Assembly: GCF_000025545.1 (NCBI RefSeq)
Contig: NC_013889.1
Coordinates: 2,163,501 to 2,227,500, forward strand
Source of the DNA: Thioalkalivibrio sp. K90mix
GTDB taxonomy: Bacteria > Pseudomonadota > Gammaproteobacteria > Ectothiorhodospirales > Ectothiorhodospiraceae
Reading direction: 5' to 3'
Length of the DNA: 64,000 bases
Shown: positions 1 to 8,370 of the stretch, piece after piece
How positions within the stretch are numbered: the stretch's first letter is position 1
How the letters are laid out: every line of letters starts with the position of its first letter
Position numbers and translations under genes: made by a program
Notes under the pieces: generated by a model
The model's database searches: none
What the model was told of the DNA's origin: nothing
Seen by the model: the letters and a program-made list of their open reading frames with translations, nothing else

Positions 1-628
1 GCAGCTGGTCGTCAGCGGTCAGCACCAGCGGGTTGATCTCCAGCAGCTGCGCATCCACCTGCTGGAACAGGGCATGGGCATTGGTCACCAGTTGCGCCAT
101 CGCCTTGGCCGGCTCGCCCGACAGCCCGAGGGCAAACGCGACCCGCCGTCCGTGAAACGGCATCACGCCCGTGGCCGGGTGGATCGGCAGGGTGATCACC
201 GCCTCGGGCCGCTCGGCGGCCAGGGTTTCGATGTCCATGCCCCCCTCGGCGGAGACCACCAGCGCCAGGCGCTCGCGGGCCCGGTCCACCAGCAGGGCGA
301 AATAGAACTCGCGGGCGATGTCCGCGGCTGGCTCCAGCAGGAGCTGATCCACCGGCAGGCCCTCGGGGCCGCTCTGCCCGGTGACCAGACGCGAGCCCAG
401 CAGCTTCTCCGCCGCCTCGCGCGCGGCCTCGGGGGAATCCGCCATCACCACGCCACCGGCCTTGCCGCGTCCGCCGGAATGCACCTGAGCCTTGACCAGC
501 ACACGCTCGGCGCCCAGTGCCTGCCAGGCCGCGGGGAGTTCGTCAGTGTGGGTGATCACCTGTCCGTCGGGAACGGGGATGCCGGCGTCGCGAAAGCGCG
601 CCTTGGCCTGAAATTCGTGGAGATTCAT
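1..628 (-). CDS. sucC: Succinyl-CoA synthetase (ADP-forming) beta subunit, 5' part only
   Basis: The reverse strand encodes the first 209 residues of SucC, which with SucD converts succinyl-CoA, ADP and phosphate to succinate, ATP and CoA in the TCA cycle. The start MNLHEFQAK is the canonical SucC N-terminus. The ATP-grasp region follows, with VLVKAQVHSGGRGKAGGV at about residues 43-60, and EINPLV near the window edge. The gene runs off the left end, so the C-terminal CoA-ligase domain and sucD are not seen. It lies 82 bp downstream of panD on the same strand. That gap holds a direct repeat of CCCTACAACT (658-667 and 674-683) and no clear terminator. Identification is firm. Confidence 0.95.
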   Translation of the reverse strand, partial: MNLHEFQAKARFRDAGIPVPDGQVITHTDELPAAWQALGAERVLVKAQVHSGGRGKAGGVVMADSPEAAREAAEKLLGSRLVTGQSGPEGLPVDQLLLEPAADIAREFYFALLVDRARERLALVVSAEGGMDIETLAAERPEAVITLPIHPATGVMPFHGRRVAFALGLSGEPAKAMAQLVTNAHALFQQVDAQLLEINPLVLTADDQL

Positions 629-710
629 GGGTGTGGAGGATAGCGGTGCGCCCGTTGCCCTACAACTACGGGGCCCTACAACTGCAGGGGCGAACGCGAG
701 GGGTGGTTTC

Positions 711-1091
711 TCAGGCGGCCTGCACCGGGATGCCGTGGCCGGTGCGCACGATCGCGTTGCGGGCGTCGAGATACACGAGGTTCGGGGTGAATTCGCGGGC
801 CGCGGCGGCCTCCATCTGCGCGTAGGCGCAGATGATCACGCGGTGCCCCACCGCCGCCTTGTGCGCGGCCGCGCCATTGACCGAGATGATGCCGGAGCCC
901 GGCTCGCCCTCGATCGCGTAGGTGGTGAAGCGCTCGCCGTTGTCCACGTTGTAGATCTGGATCTGCTCGAACGGCAGGATGCCGGCGGCTTCCAGCAGCC
1001 GCGTATCAATGGCGCACGAGCCCTCGTACTCCAGCTCACAATGAGTGACCTGGGCCTTGTGCAGCTTGCCCTTGAGCATGGTGACGTGCAT
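711..1091 (-). CDS. panD: Aspartate 1-decarboxylase precursor
   Basis: PanD converts L-aspartate to beta-alanine for pantothenate synthesis. The 126-residue product is the usual length. It contains YEGSCAID, where self-cleavage between Gly24 and Ser25 would create the pyruvoyl cofactor, and the conserved [10 protein letters not shown] chose the ATG at 1091, giving MHVTMLKGK, because it matches the family N-terminus better than the internal ATG at 1079. It is the third pan gene, after panB and panC on the same strand, separated from panC by 92 bp. The cytoplasmic enzyme is normally a tetramer, and PanC uses its product. No oddities were seen. Confidence 0.95.
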   Translation of the reverse strand: MHVTMLKGKLHKAQVTHCELEYEGSCAIDTRLLEAAGILPFEQIQIYNVDNGERFTTYAIEGEPGSGIISVNGAAAHKAAVGHRVIICAYAQMEAAAAREFTPNLVYLDARNAIVRTGHGIPVQAA

Positions 1092-1183
1092 CGGCGATTT
1101 TCCCGGCGATAACCTCTGGGGGCGCAAAATTATCCGCGATTGTGCCAGGCGCGGCAAATGCCCCACCCCGAATCGGGCACGGA

Positions 1184-2065
1184 TCAGTTCGTCGGGCGGG
1201 TGCGGACGTTGTCGATCAGACGGACTTCCGCCAGCCACGCGGCGGCCAGCACGACCAGGTCCTGATCGGCCAGCGCCACGCCATGCTCCGGCTCGGCCAG
1301 GTCCTGCGCGCGGCGGATGGACAGGTATTCGGGGTCGAAGCCGGCCTCGCGGAGACGATCGCAGGCACGCCCCTCGACCTCGGGGATGCGCTCGGCATCG
1401 AATACGGTCGCGCCCCGGCAGACCGTGGCCACTTCGTCCAGCACGCGCTTGAGCTCCGGCGCGATCACCCGCGCCTCTTCGGGCAACTGGTCGTTGCGCG
1501 AGCTGCAGGCCAGGCCATCCCTCTCGCGTACTGTCGGGATTGCCTCGACCCGCACCGGGATATCCAGCCCCTGCACCATCCGCTCGATCAGCTTGAACTG
1601 CTGGTAGTCCTTCTCCCCGAACAGCGCGATATCCGGCCGCACCAGGTTGAACAGCTTGGTTACCACGGTGGCCACGCCGTCGAAGTGCCCCGGACGAAAG
1701 GCCCCTTCCAGAATCTCCGAGAGCCCCGGCACCACCACGCGTACCGGTGGCATGCCGTCGTTCGGGTACATGTCCTCCTCCGACGGGCAGAACACCGCGT
1801 CCACACCCGCCTCGGTCAGCAGGCGCGAGTCCTCCTCCAGGGTGCGCGGATAGCGCTCCAGGTCCTCGGGGCGGTCGAACTGCATCGGATTCACGAAAAT
1901 CGAAACCACCACGCGCTGCGAACGCGCCCGGGCATGCCGGATCAGCGTCATATGCCCCTCGTGCAGGTGCCCCATCGTGGGGATCAGGGCAATGGTTCCG
2001 CGGCCCTTGCGGGCCCATTCTCGATGCATGGCCACCAACTGGGGCCGGTCACGCAGGATTCTCAT
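1184..2065 (-). CDS. panC: Pantothenate synthetase (pantoate--beta-alanine ligase)
   Basis: This 293-residue enzyme joins pantoate and beta-alanine using ATP through a pantoyl-adenylate intermediate. The class I nucleotidyltransferase signature is [10 protein letters not shown] near residue 29; the family usually has PTMGALHEGH. Also present are VNPMQF for substrate binding, [18 protein letters not shown] and a KMSKS-like loop [10 protein letters not shown]. Length and motif order are typical. It lies between panB (51 bp upstream) and panD, consistent with one pantothenate operon in which PanB supplies ketopantoate and PanD supplies beta-alanine. The step from ketopantoate to pantoate (PanE or IlvC) is not encoded in this window. 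Confidence 0.96.
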   Translation of the reverse strand: MRILRDRPQLVAMHREWARKGRGTIALIPTMGHLHEGHMTLIRHARARSQRVVVSIFVNPMQFDRPEDLERYPRTLEEDSRLLTEAGVDAVFCPSEEDMYPNDGMPPVRVVVPGLSEILEGAFRPGHFDGVATVVTKLFNLVRPDIALFGEKDYQQFKLIERMVQGLDIPVRVEAIPTVRERDGLACSSRNDQLPEEARVIAPELKRVLDEVATVCRGATVFDAERIPEVEGRACDRLREAGFDPEYLSIRRAQDLAEPEHGVALADQDLVVLAAAWLAEVRLIDNVRTRPTN

Positions 2066-2116
2066 GGGCCAGGGGTCTCTTGGGCCGGGGTCCTCATGGA
2101 CGGAAAAAAGAAAGAA

Positions 2117-2911
2117 CTAACGGTACGTGTGCACGCCGGATTCAGGGAACGTGCGCGCACGCACCGCCTCGCAATAGGCGCGAACTGCGCCCTCCAGCGA
2201 GCCACCGTCGCCCAGAAAGTCGCGGGCGAAACGCGGCGGCTCGGGCGTCAGACCAATCACGTCCTGGATCACCAGGACCTGGCCATCGCAGCGCGGGCTG
2301 GCGCCGATCCCGATCACCGGGATATCGGTCGCGCGCACGATCGCGTTCGCCAGCTCCTCCGGTACGCTTTCCAGGAGCAGGCCCTGGGCACCCGCCGCTT
2401 CCAGGCGTGCGGCCAGCGATTCCATCTCGGCGGCGGCGTGCGGGTCACGACCCTGTACACGATAGCCACCCATGCGATGCACCGCCTGCGGCGTCAGGCC
2501 CAGATGGGCACAAACGGGAATCCCGGCGGCCACCAGGCGCTCGACGATCGGCAGCTCGGCCAGACCGCACTCGACCTTGACCATGTGCGCACCGGCACGC
2601 AGCAAGGCCCCGGACTGCTGCAACGCGGTCGGTGCATCGGCGTCGCCAAGAAACGGCAAGTCCGCCATAATCATTGCGTTATGGGTCACACGAGCAACAT
2701 TTGCGACGTGATAACACATGTCGTCAATTGTCACCGGCAGCGTGGTCGGGTGCCCCTGCACCACCATGCCGAGCGAATCCCCGACCAGGATGACGTCCAC
2801 GCCACAGCGATCCAGTAGCGCGGCAAAGGACGCATCATACGCCGTCAGACAGGTAATCGGTTCGCCGGCCTGCTTGCGCCTGGCCAGCGTATTGACCGTG
2901 ATCGGCCGCAT
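2117..2911 (-). CDS. panB: 3-methyl-2-oxobutanoate hydroxymethyltransferase (ketopantoate synthase)
   Basis: PanB transfers a hydroxymethyl group from 5,10-methylene-THF to alpha-ketoisovalerate, the first committed pantothenate step. The 264-residue product carries the TIM-barrel family motifs: LTAYDASFA near residue 22, VGDSLGMV for metal and substrate binding, KVECG, and LLLESVP containing the catalytic Glu. GIGASPRCDGQVLV corresponds to the usual GIGAGPxCDGQ. The ATG start gives MRPITVNTL, as in homologues. It follows the deoxynucleoside kinase by 36 bp and precedes panC. The folate-dependent reaction and the upstream folK give a reasonable metabolic link within the operon. Confidence 0.96.
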   Translation of the reverse strand: MRPITVNTLARRKQAGEPITCLTAYDASFAALLDRCGVDVILVGDSLGMVVQGHPTTLPVTIDDMCYHVANVARVTHNAMIMADLPFLGDADAPTALQQSGALLRAGAHMVKVECGLAELPIVERLVAAGIPVCAHLGLTPQAVHRMGGYRVQGRDPHAAAEMESLAARLEAAGAQGLLLESVPEELANAIVRATDIPVIGIGASPRCDGQVLVIQDVIGLTPEPPRFARDFLGDGGSLEGAVRAYCEAVRARTFPESGVHTYR

Positions 2912-2947
2912 CAGTCTGCCTCCCGGGCGGGATCGGTCTGCCGCACG

Positions 2948-3598
2948 TCAGAGCGTGATCGGCAGCGGATTGAAATAGTGTCGGCCACCCTGGATCGGCT
3001 CCAGGAACTGCACCAGCTGTTCGAAATCGGCCGGATTGTTCACCCAGTCGATCTCGGTGGCGTTCACGATCACCAGTGCCGCCCCTTCGAAATGATAGAA
3101 GAATTCCGCATAGGCGGCGTTCAGGCGTTCCAGGTAATGCGCCTCGATGTGACGTTCGTACGGTCGCGCACGCTGGCGAATGCGGTCCAGCAGCACTTCC
3201 ACGGGCGCCTGCAGGTAGATCACCAGATCAGGTCGTGGCAGACCCGCGCGCAGATGCCGAAACATCTCGCGGTAGATCTCCAGCTCGTCAGGGTGCAGGT
3301 TGAGCTCGGCGAACAGCGGGTCCTTGTCCATCACGTAGTCGGCCACGTGGCGCTGCTCGAACAGGCCCTTCTGGCTGACCGGCGTCAGCTGCCGCACACG
3401 CTGCACCAGAAAATGCAGCTGCGTGGCCAGGGCGTGTTTGTCCGGCTCCTGGTAGAAGCGCTCGAGGAACGGGTTCTCGTCCGGTGCTTCAAAAATTCCC
3501 TCAGCCCGCAGGTGTTCCGACAGCAGACGCGCGAGGCTGGACTTGCCCACCCCGATCGGTCCTTCCACCGCAACAAAATCGAAGTTGCTCAGACTCAC
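2948..3598 (-). CDS. Deoxynucleoside kinase (dGuo/dAdo kinase family)
   Basis: This 216-residue P-loop kinase resembles the deoxyguanosine/deoxyadenosine kinase family, which salvages deoxynucleosides to dNMPs. The Walker A motif GPIGVGKS is at residues 13-20. The family substrate/lid pattern appears as LFEQRHVADYVMDKDPLF, DLVIYLQAPVEVLLDRIRQRARPYE with lid arginines, and LERLNAAYAEFF. The gene overlaps folK by ATGA (3595-3598), indicating translational coupling. The folK-dNK-panB order recurs in many proteobacteria. Substrate preference (dG, dA or broader) cannot be read from sequence. Thymidylate kinase is less likely because the DRX and lid motifs fit dNK better. Confidence 0.85.
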   Translation of the reverse strand: MSLSNFDFVAVEGPIGVGKSSLARLLSEHLRAEGIFEAPDENPFLERFYQEPDKHALATQLHFLVQRVRQLTPVSQKGLFEQRHVADYVMDKDPLFAELNLHPDELEIYREMFRHLRAGLPRPDLVIYLQAPVEVLLDRIRQRARPYERHIEAHYLERLNAAYAEFFYHFEGAALVIVNATEIDWVNNPADFEQLVQFLEPIQGGRHYFNPLPITL

Positions 3599-4125
3599 CG
3601 CTGCCCTCCAGCACGGGCAACGTTCGGGTCCTCCAGCGCGACCAGCGAGGCGCCATCGAAGCGGCGGGCGAGCCGCTCGATCAGGCCCTCACCCGGAATC
3701 TTCAGACCCGGTGCCAGCTCGGCCAGCGGCAGGACCACGAAGTCGCGCTCGGCCAGGCCCGGATGGGGTACATGCAGCCCGGGCAGGTCCAGCACCTGAT
3801 CCCCGTACAGCAAGATGTCCAGGTCGAGCAGGCGCGGCCCCCAGCGGGTGCCATCGCGCTCGCGGCCACAGTCGGCCTCGATCGCTTGCAGCGCATGCAG
3901 CAGCTCCAGGGGTTCGAGCCGGGTGTGCAGCCGGGCCACGGCATTCACGTAGTCCGGCTGGTCCTGCGGGCCCATCGGCGGGTTTCGGTACAGCCGCGAC
4001 TGCCCCGTCAGCAGCGTCTGCGGCACGTCACCGGCCAGGCGCCGAAAGGCCTCGCGCACCTGATCCTCGGGGTCGCCAAGATTGGCGCCGATGCCCACGA
4101 ACACCTGCAAACCAGCGTCGGTCAT
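3595..4125 (-). CDS. folK: 2-amino-4-hydroxy-6-hydroxymethyldihydropteridine pyrophosphokinase
   Basis: FolK transfers pyrophosphate from ATP to 6-hydroxymethyl-dihydropterin in folate synthesis. The 176-residue sequence shows GIGANLGDPEDQVREA at the N-terminus (family GSNxGD), RNPPMGPQDQPDYVNAVA, the signature RDGTRWGPRLLDLDILLYG containing metal-binding Asp residues, and LHVPHPGLAERDFVVLPLAE. All are diagnostic. Its start overlaps the end of pcnB by ATGA (4122-4125), and its stop overlaps the deoxynucleoside kinase start. The pcnB-folK linkage is well known in gammaproteobacteria. Nothing unusual was seen. Confidence 0.96.
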   Translation of the reverse strand: MTDAGLQVFVGIGANLGDPEDQVREAFRRLAGDVPQTLLTGQSRLYRNPPMGPQDQPDYVNAVARLHTRLEPLELLHALQAIEADCGRERDGTRWGPRLLDLDILLYGDQVLDLPGLHVPHPGLAERDFVVLPLAELAPGLKIPGEGLIERLARRFDGASLVALEDPNVARAGGQR

Positions 4126-5507
4126 GCCGCATCCCCGCCGTCATTCGAGCTGCCGGCTTCGCCATCGCCCGTGCGTCGACGTTTTCGGCGACGCCCGCCA
4201 CGGCGGGCACGGCCCTTACCCTTGCCGCCGCCCCCAGCCATCTTCTTCTGCTCGCCCTCGTCCTTCTCCTGGAACTCGGTCCACCAGCGACACAGTTCCG
4301 GGTCGGCATCGCCCGCGCGGGCGCGCAGGCAGAGAAAATCGTATCCCGCTCGGAAACGCGGATGCGTCAGCAGGCGCAGCGCGCGGCCACCCCGCGCCCG
4401 TTCCAGCCGCGCCTGCAGCTCCCAGATCTCACGCACGATCAGGCTGAAGCGCTTGGGGATCGACACCGTCTTCACCTGGCGATCCAGCACCTCGGCCATC
4501 GCCTGCTGCCAGGCCGGGATCTCCTGCTCGCCGTCCTCGATGCGCCGGGTCGCCGCCACCTGCACCGGGGCCCACAGGATCGCGGCATAAAGAAACGCCG
4601 GGTTGACCCCAAGCTCTTCGTTGATGCGCTTGTCAGTATTGAGCAACGACTCGACCAGGAACTGCCGCCGCTCGGCGCCCACATCCGGATCGGCGAAGCA
4701 CTCGGCCGCCTCCGGGAACATCGGCGCGAACAGACCAAAGCGCTCCAGTTCATCCAGGCAGGTGACCGCCGCACCACTGTGGAACAGCTTGATCACCTCG
4801 TCGAACAACCGTGCCGGGGCCACCGTCTGCATCAGGCCCGCGAGCTCGCGGATCCCGGCCTCGACCTCGGGCGCAATGCGCAGCCCCAGCTTCGCGGAGA
4901 AGCGCACGGCGCGCAGCATGCGTACCGGGTCCTCGCGCAGCCGCGTCTCGACGTCGTCTCCGATCAGGCGCAGCACACCCTCGCGCAGGTCTTCGACCCC
5001 GCCGGTGTAGTCGAGCACCGAGAAGTCGTCGATGTCGTAGTACAGCGCATTCACGCTGAAGTCCCGCCGCACCGCATCCTGCTCGATCGTGCCGTAGCGG
5101 TTGTCGCGCAGGATGCGACCCTCTTCGCTCAGCGCCACCTGCCCGTCGTTGTCGTCGTCCTCGTCGTGCGGCGCACGGAAGGTGGCGACCTCGATCACCT
5201 CGCGACCGAACAGGACATGGGCCAGGCGGAAACGCCGCCCGATCAGACGGCAGTTACGGAACAGCCCGCGTACCTGATCCGGCGTGGCATCGGTCGCGAT
5301 ATCGAAGTCCTTTGGCTCGCGCCCCAGCAGCAGATCGCGCACTCCCCCACCCACCAGGCAGGCGCGATAACCCGCATCGCGCAGGCGATAGAGCACCTTC
5401 AGGGCGTTATCGTCAATCGCGGCGCGCGAAATGCCGTGTTCCTCGCGTGAATACACGCGCGGTTCGGGGATCGCGGCGGACGGGGTTGCAGGATCGGCCT
5501 GGGTCAC
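4122..5507 (-). CDS. pcnB: Poly(A) polymerase I
   Basis: PcnB adds 3' poly(A) tails to RNA, promoting exonuclease decay. The 461-residue product has the class II nucleotidyltransferase head: LVGGGVRDLLLG at about residues 51-62, then KDFDIATD with catalytic Asp67 and Asp69. RRDFSVNALYYD and the RNA-binding motif EDPVRMLRAVRFSAKLGL follow. The latter separates the polymerase from plain CCA-adding enzymes only by context. The last 50 residues are rich in Lys, Arg and Gly, as in E. coli PcnB. The start is GTG with a weak Shine-Dalgarno, so the N-terminus is the least certain part. It is the first gene of the overlapping pcnB-folK-dNK-pan operon. Confidence 0.92.
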   Translation of the reverse strand: MTQADPATPSAAIPEPRVYSREEHGISRAAIDDNALKVLYRLRDAGYRACLVGGGVRDLLLGREPKDFDIATDATPDQVRGLFRNCRLIGRRFRLAHVLFGREVIEVATFRAPHDEDDDNDGQVALSEEGRILRDNRYGTIEQDAVRRDFSVNALYYDIDDFSVLDYTGGVEDLREGVLRLIGDDVETRLREDPVRMLRAVRFSAKLGLRIAPEVEAGIRELAGLMQTVAPARLFDEVIKLFHSGAAVTCLDELERFGLFAPMFPEAAECFADPDVGAERRQFLVESLLNTDKRINEELGVNPAFLYAAILWAPVQVAATRRIEDGEQEIPAWQQAMAEVLDRQVKTVSIPKRFSLIVREIWELQARLERARGGRALRLLTHPRFRAGYDFLCLRARAGDADPELCRWWTEFQEKDEGEQKKMAGGGGKGKGRARRGGRRRKRRRTGDGEAGSSNDGGDAA

Positions 5508-5583
5508 TCGGTTCGGGTTCCGTGAACGAAAGCGCAGTATGGTAACAGCAAGCCGGTACGGGAAAGGACCGGAGGTTCGGACA

Positions 5584-6054
5584 TCATGTTCCGCCCCCTG
5601 GCCCCGCCCCCGGCGACATCAGGCGCAGCGGCGCCGTTTCGCCGGTCAAGCGGTAGCGCAGATAGTCATCGAGGATGCGCCGGTGGTCAAAGACCAGGGG
5701 CTGTCCCTGATCGTCGGGATCCAGCCAGGCACAGTCCGCCGCATCATCGGCCGCACGGGCCTCGCCAGCGCCGCGCGCCACGAATACAGCACTGACGGTG
5801 TGCCCGCGCGGATCCCGTGCGGGATCGGAGTAAACACCCAGCAGGGCTTCGAGCGTGACCTGCAGGCCCGTCTCCTCCAGGGCCTCGCGCACGGCGGCCT
5901 GCTCGACCGACTCACCGACATCCACGAAGCCCCCGGGGAGGGCCCAGCCATGGGGCGGGTTGCGCCGCTCGATCACCAGAACACGGCCAGGGTGGGCGGG
6001 GTGATGGATCACCACATCCGCGGCCAGCAAGGGTGTTTGGGGTGGGCCACTCAT
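5584..6054 (-). CDS. Nudix hydrolase
   Basis: This 156-residue Nudix protein carries the full Nudix box GX5EX7REUXEEXGU at residues 41-64 (GGFVDVGE...REALEETGL), which binds Mg2+ and hydrolyses nucleoside diphosphates linked to another group. The following [19 protein letters not shown] pattern is common in the ADP-ribose/NADH-type and YjhB-like subgroups. The real substrate cannot be decided. The start overlaps the hslR stop by ATGA (6051-6054), so the two are translationally coupled. It sits 76 bp from the divergently unrelated pcnB start region, and both are on the minus strand. Some housekeeping or RNA-quality role is possible but is inference. Confidence 0.88.
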   Translation of the reverse strand: MSGPPQTPLLAADVVIHHPAHPGRVLVIERRNPPHGWALPGGFVDVGESVEQAAVREALEETGLQVTLEALLGVYSDPARDPRGHTVSAVFVARGAGEARAADDAADCAWLDPDDQGQPLVFDHRRILDDYLRYRLTGETAPLRLMSPGAGPGGGT

Positions 6055-6476
6055 TCGTCTTGACCGTCCTGGCGGATGAAACGCCGGATCTGGCGGCGCT
6101 GGCGCTTGTCCGGGCGGCGACTGGGGGCGCTGTCGGCCACCGCCCGTTCCGAGCGCCGACGTTCGGACTCGGCCTCGCGCCGGGCCTCGCTCTCCGACGT
6201 CTCGGCATACAACTCGCGCGCCTCGGGGGCGGGCCGACGCTGATCATTCAGCGCCCGTACGTCGATCTCCCAGGTCTGCTGGCCGCGATGAATCGTCAGG
6301 CGATCGCCCGGGTGCACCCGGCGAGCGGGTTTGCAGCGCTCGCCGTTCACATGGACCTTGCCGCCACTGACGGCCTCGGTGGCCAGCGCGCGGGTCTTGA
6401 AGAAGCGCGCGGCCCAAAGCCACTTGTCGATGCGCAACCCGCCGGCGGGCGCTGCGCGTGCCTCAGCCCCGGCCAA
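6051..6476 (-). CDS. hslR: Ribosome-associated heat shock protein Hsp15 (S4 domain)
   Basis: HslR binds 50S subunits that carry nascent chains after abortive translation. The 141-residue protein begins with an S4 RNA-binding domain ([18 protein letters not shown], then [17 protein letters not shown]). It ends in the basic tail typical of Hsp15, with [12 protein letters not shown] and [15 protein letters not shown]. No ATG precedes the S4 domain. The chosen start is TTG at 6476, with GAGG five bases upstream giving an acceptable ribosome-binding site. It is translationally coupled to the Nudix gene and divergent from the GST-like gene, with 109 bp of shared promoter region. Confidence 0.9.
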   Translation of the reverse strand: MAGAEARAAPAGGLRIDKWLWAARFFKTRALATEAVSGGKVHVNGERCKPARRVHPGDRLTIHRGQQTWEIDVRALNDQRRPAPEARELYAETSESEARREAESERRRSERAVADSAPSRRPDKRQRRQIRRFIRQDGQDE

Positions 6477-6585
6477 GAGGCCCTCGCACTGGAGGCACTG
6501 GACTTTCCCGCCGGATCGCGGGCATGGACAATGCGCGACTTTCCACCATCAGAGGATGGGGCCCCGCATGGGGCTTCGGCACGTC

Positions 6586-7275
6586 ATGAAACTCCCGCAT
6601 CTGCACCTGATCAGCTTTGACCTTTGTCCTTTCGTTCAGCGTAGCGTGATCACGCTGAAATACAAGCAGGCACCGTTCGAAGTGACCTATATCGATCTCG
6701 CGAACCCGCCCGACTGGTTTCGCGAGCAGTCTCCGCTCGGCAAGGTGCCGATCCTGAAGGTCGATCACGACACTGTGCTGTTCGAGTCGGCGGTGATCAA
6801 CGAATACGTCGATGCCATCACCCCACCCCCTCTGATGCCGGACCCGCCGCTACAGCAGGCCCGCACGCGCGCCTGGATCGAATATCTGGGCGAGCAGACC
6901 ATGACGCAGTACCGCTGGATGACAGCGGGCGACGAAGAGGCCTTCGAGATGGAGCGCCATGCGGCCTCGCGCGGGCTGGAGCGGCTGGAACGAGAACTGG
7001 CGACCGATTCGTTGCTCATGGGGCATGCCTTCACCCTGATCGACGCGACCCTCGCGCCGGTCCTGCTGCGCTACAGCCTGATCGACGACATCGACAACCC
7101 CTGGGAGCCGGAGGCGTTTCCGCGCCTGGCCGAGCGCTGGGAAACGCTGCGCGACATGGACGCGGTCTCCACCTCGGTCCCCGCCGACTTTGCGGCGCGT
7201 CTGGCCGCCTACCTGCGCGCACAGAAAGGCTTCGCCCCGGCGCACATCGCCTCGCGTCTCGCCGATACGACCTGA
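6586..7275 (+). CDS. Glutathione S-transferase family protein
   Basis: This 229-residue protein has an N-terminal thioredoxin-like GST domain and an all-helical C-terminal domain. The N-terminal motif is SFDLCPFVQRS, with a CPFVQR active-site Cys as in omega, dehydroascorbate-reductase and CLIC-like GSTs. PLGKVPIL (cis-Pro) and LFESAVINEY, the glutathione gamma-glutamyl binding motif, follow. The C-terminal domain contains FTLIDATLAPVLLRY. The likely activity is glutathione-dependent thiol transfer or reduction; the substrate is unknown. Two upstream in-frame ATGs (6556 and 6568) exist. I prefer 6586 because the fold begins there and GGGG lies upstream. It is divergent from hslR. Confidence 0.85.
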   Translation: MKLPHLHLISFDLCPFVQRSVITLKYKQAPFEVTYIDLANPPDWFREQSPLGKVPILKVDHDTVLFESAVINEYVDAITPPPLMPDPPLQQARTRAWIEYLGEQTMTQYRWMTAGDEEAFEMERHAASRGLERLERELATDSLLMGHAFTLIDATLAPVLLRYSLIDDIDNPWEPEAFPRLAERWETLRDMDAVSTSVPADFAARLAAYLRAQKGFAPAHIASRLADTT

Positions 7276-7325
7276 GGCCAGGCCCGGGGCCCCGCCGGGT
7301 CGGACGTGGCAATAGCACACGTCTC

Positions 7326-7430
7326 TGTGGCCGGCTCTGGTTCGGCATCCGGTGTTCACGTGCTTTCGGCCGGCCGAAGCCACCGTAAACACAGGATGAC
7401 CAACCGGGCCCAGCTACAAAGCGGCCGGAC
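7326..7430. repeat. Short palindromic repeat element (miniature of the 18.3-19.0 kb element)
   Basis: Two inverted arms lie almost back to back between the GST-like gene and fur. The left arm reads GTGGCCGGCTCTGGTTC then CATCCGGTGTTCACG. The right arm, on the opposite strand, reads CATCCTGTGTTTACGGTGGC after a GCTGGGCCCGGTTGG-like stretch. The same arm sequence bounds the 726-bp element at 18318-19043. The 177-bp gene-free gap 7276-7452 contains nothing else recognisable. Confidence 0.6.
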
Positions 7431-7452
7431 TGAAAAGCCGCGCGAGGGCGCG

Positions 7453-7878
7453 TCAGACCGGGCGGTGGGGGCAGGCGCTGTCGCTGCAGTCGCCGTACAG
7501 GACCAGGGCGTGGTCCTTGATGGAGAAGCCGTGCTGGCGCGCGACCTCCCGCTGGCGGGTCTCGATGGTCTCGTCGAAGAACTCTTCGACGCGGCCGCAC
7601 TGGTTACAGACGATGTGATCGTGGTGTCCGCCGCGCTCCAGCTCGAACACGGCCTGGTTGCCTTCCAGATGCAGACGGCAGACCAGCCCCGCAGCCTCGA
7701 ACTGGGTCAGCACGCGGTAGACTGTCGCCAGCCCGATCTCCTCGCCAGAGTCGAGCAGCTCGCGGTAAATGGCCTCGGCGGTCAGGTGACGCGTTTCCGA
7801 GTTCTCGAGGATCTCGAGGATCTTCATCCGTGGCAGCGTGACCTTGAGCCCCGCTTTCTTGAGATCGCTTGTTTCCAT
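7453..7878 (-). CDS. fur: Ferric uptake regulator
   Basis: Fur is the Fe2+-responsive dimeric repressor of iron acquisition genes. The 141-residue product has the winged-helix DNA-binding domain (GLKVTLPRMKILEIL, LATVYRVLTQFEAAGLV) followed by the metal-binding dimerisation domain. The latter shows HHDHIVCNQCGRVEEF with the His cluster and CxxC, and a C-terminal CSDSACPHRP with more Cys. The start MetGluThrSer at 7878 fits the family N-terminus; the longer upstream frame reads through the bamE promoter region and is not used. It is divergent from bamE with 100 bp between, an arrangement common in gammaproteobacteria. Confidence 0.96.
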   Translation of the reverse strand: METSDLKKAGLKVTLPRMKILEILENSETRHLTAEAIYRELLDSGEEIGLATVYRVLTQFEAAGLVCRLHLEGNQAVFELERGGHHDHIVCNQCGRVEEFFDETIETRQREVARQHGFSIKDHALVLYGDCSDSACPHRPV

Positions 7879-7978
7879 CCTTCGATTCCCGTCACCCGAT
7901 TGCTTGAGAGCATCCGGACGCTTTGGTGTACCATGCGCGTTCAACGGCCCATCCGACTTCTGGGGACCCGCCGGCTCG

Positions 7979-8341
7979 ATGATCAAGATTCTCATTTCTA
8001 TTGCCGTGGCTGCAAGCCTGCTCAGCGCCTGCAGTGGCTTCAACCAGTTCCGCCTCGATGTACAGCAGGGCAATGTCATCGACGCGACACAAGTCGCCCA
8101 GATCCAGCCCGGCATGACCCCGCAGCAGGTCCGTTTTCTGATGGGTACGCCGCAGATCGACGGCGCGTTCAAGCGCGAAGACCGCTGGGATTACGTCTAC
8201 TATCGCCGTCCCGGAATCGGGCCCACGGAGCAGCGCCGCGTAACGGTGTTCTTCGAAAATGGCGTAGTCAGCTACGTCGACTCCGACGTGCCGCAGCCGA
8301 TCGCGCTGGACGAGTACCCGGTCGAGCTCGACGACAACTGA
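7979..8341 (+). CDS. bamE: Outer membrane protein assembly factor BamE (SmpA/OmlA)
   Basis: BamE is a lipoprotein of the BAM complex that inserts beta-barrels into the outer membrane. The 120-residue product starts with a lipoprotein signal, MIKILISIAVAASLLSAC, ending in the lipobox LSAC with lipidation at Cys18. The conserved IQPGMTPQQVRFLMGTP and WDYVYYRRPG motifs of the SmpA/OmlA domain follow, then RRVTVFFENGVVSYVD. The ATG at 7979 is chosen because it begins the signal peptide directly. It is divergent from fur and convergent with rnfH, part of the conserved fur-bamE-rnfH-ratA-smpB neighbourhood. Confidence 0.96.
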   Translation: MIKILISIAVAASLLSACSGFNQFRLDVQQGNVIDATQVAQIQPGMTPQQVRFLMGTPQIDGAFKREDRWDYVYYRRPGIGPTEQRRVTVFFENGVVSYVDSDVPQPIALDEYPVELDDN

Positions 8342-8348
8342 TCGCGAC

Positions 8349-8370
8349 CGGCCGGCTCAATCGCCGGCCG
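8349..8370. terminator. Hairpin between convergent bamE and rnfH
   Basis: CGGCCGGC (8349-8356) pairs with GCCGGCCG (8363-8370) across a six-base loop that contains the rnfH stop codon. It lies between two convergent genes, so a bidirectional transcription stop is plausible. No T-run follows on either strand, so intrinsic termination is not certain. Confidence 0.4.

Noticed and set aside
711-2018. 435-codon minus-strand frame covering panD and part of panC
   Set aside because: Only its last 126 codons (panD) resemble a protein; the rest is an out-of-frame reading of panC.
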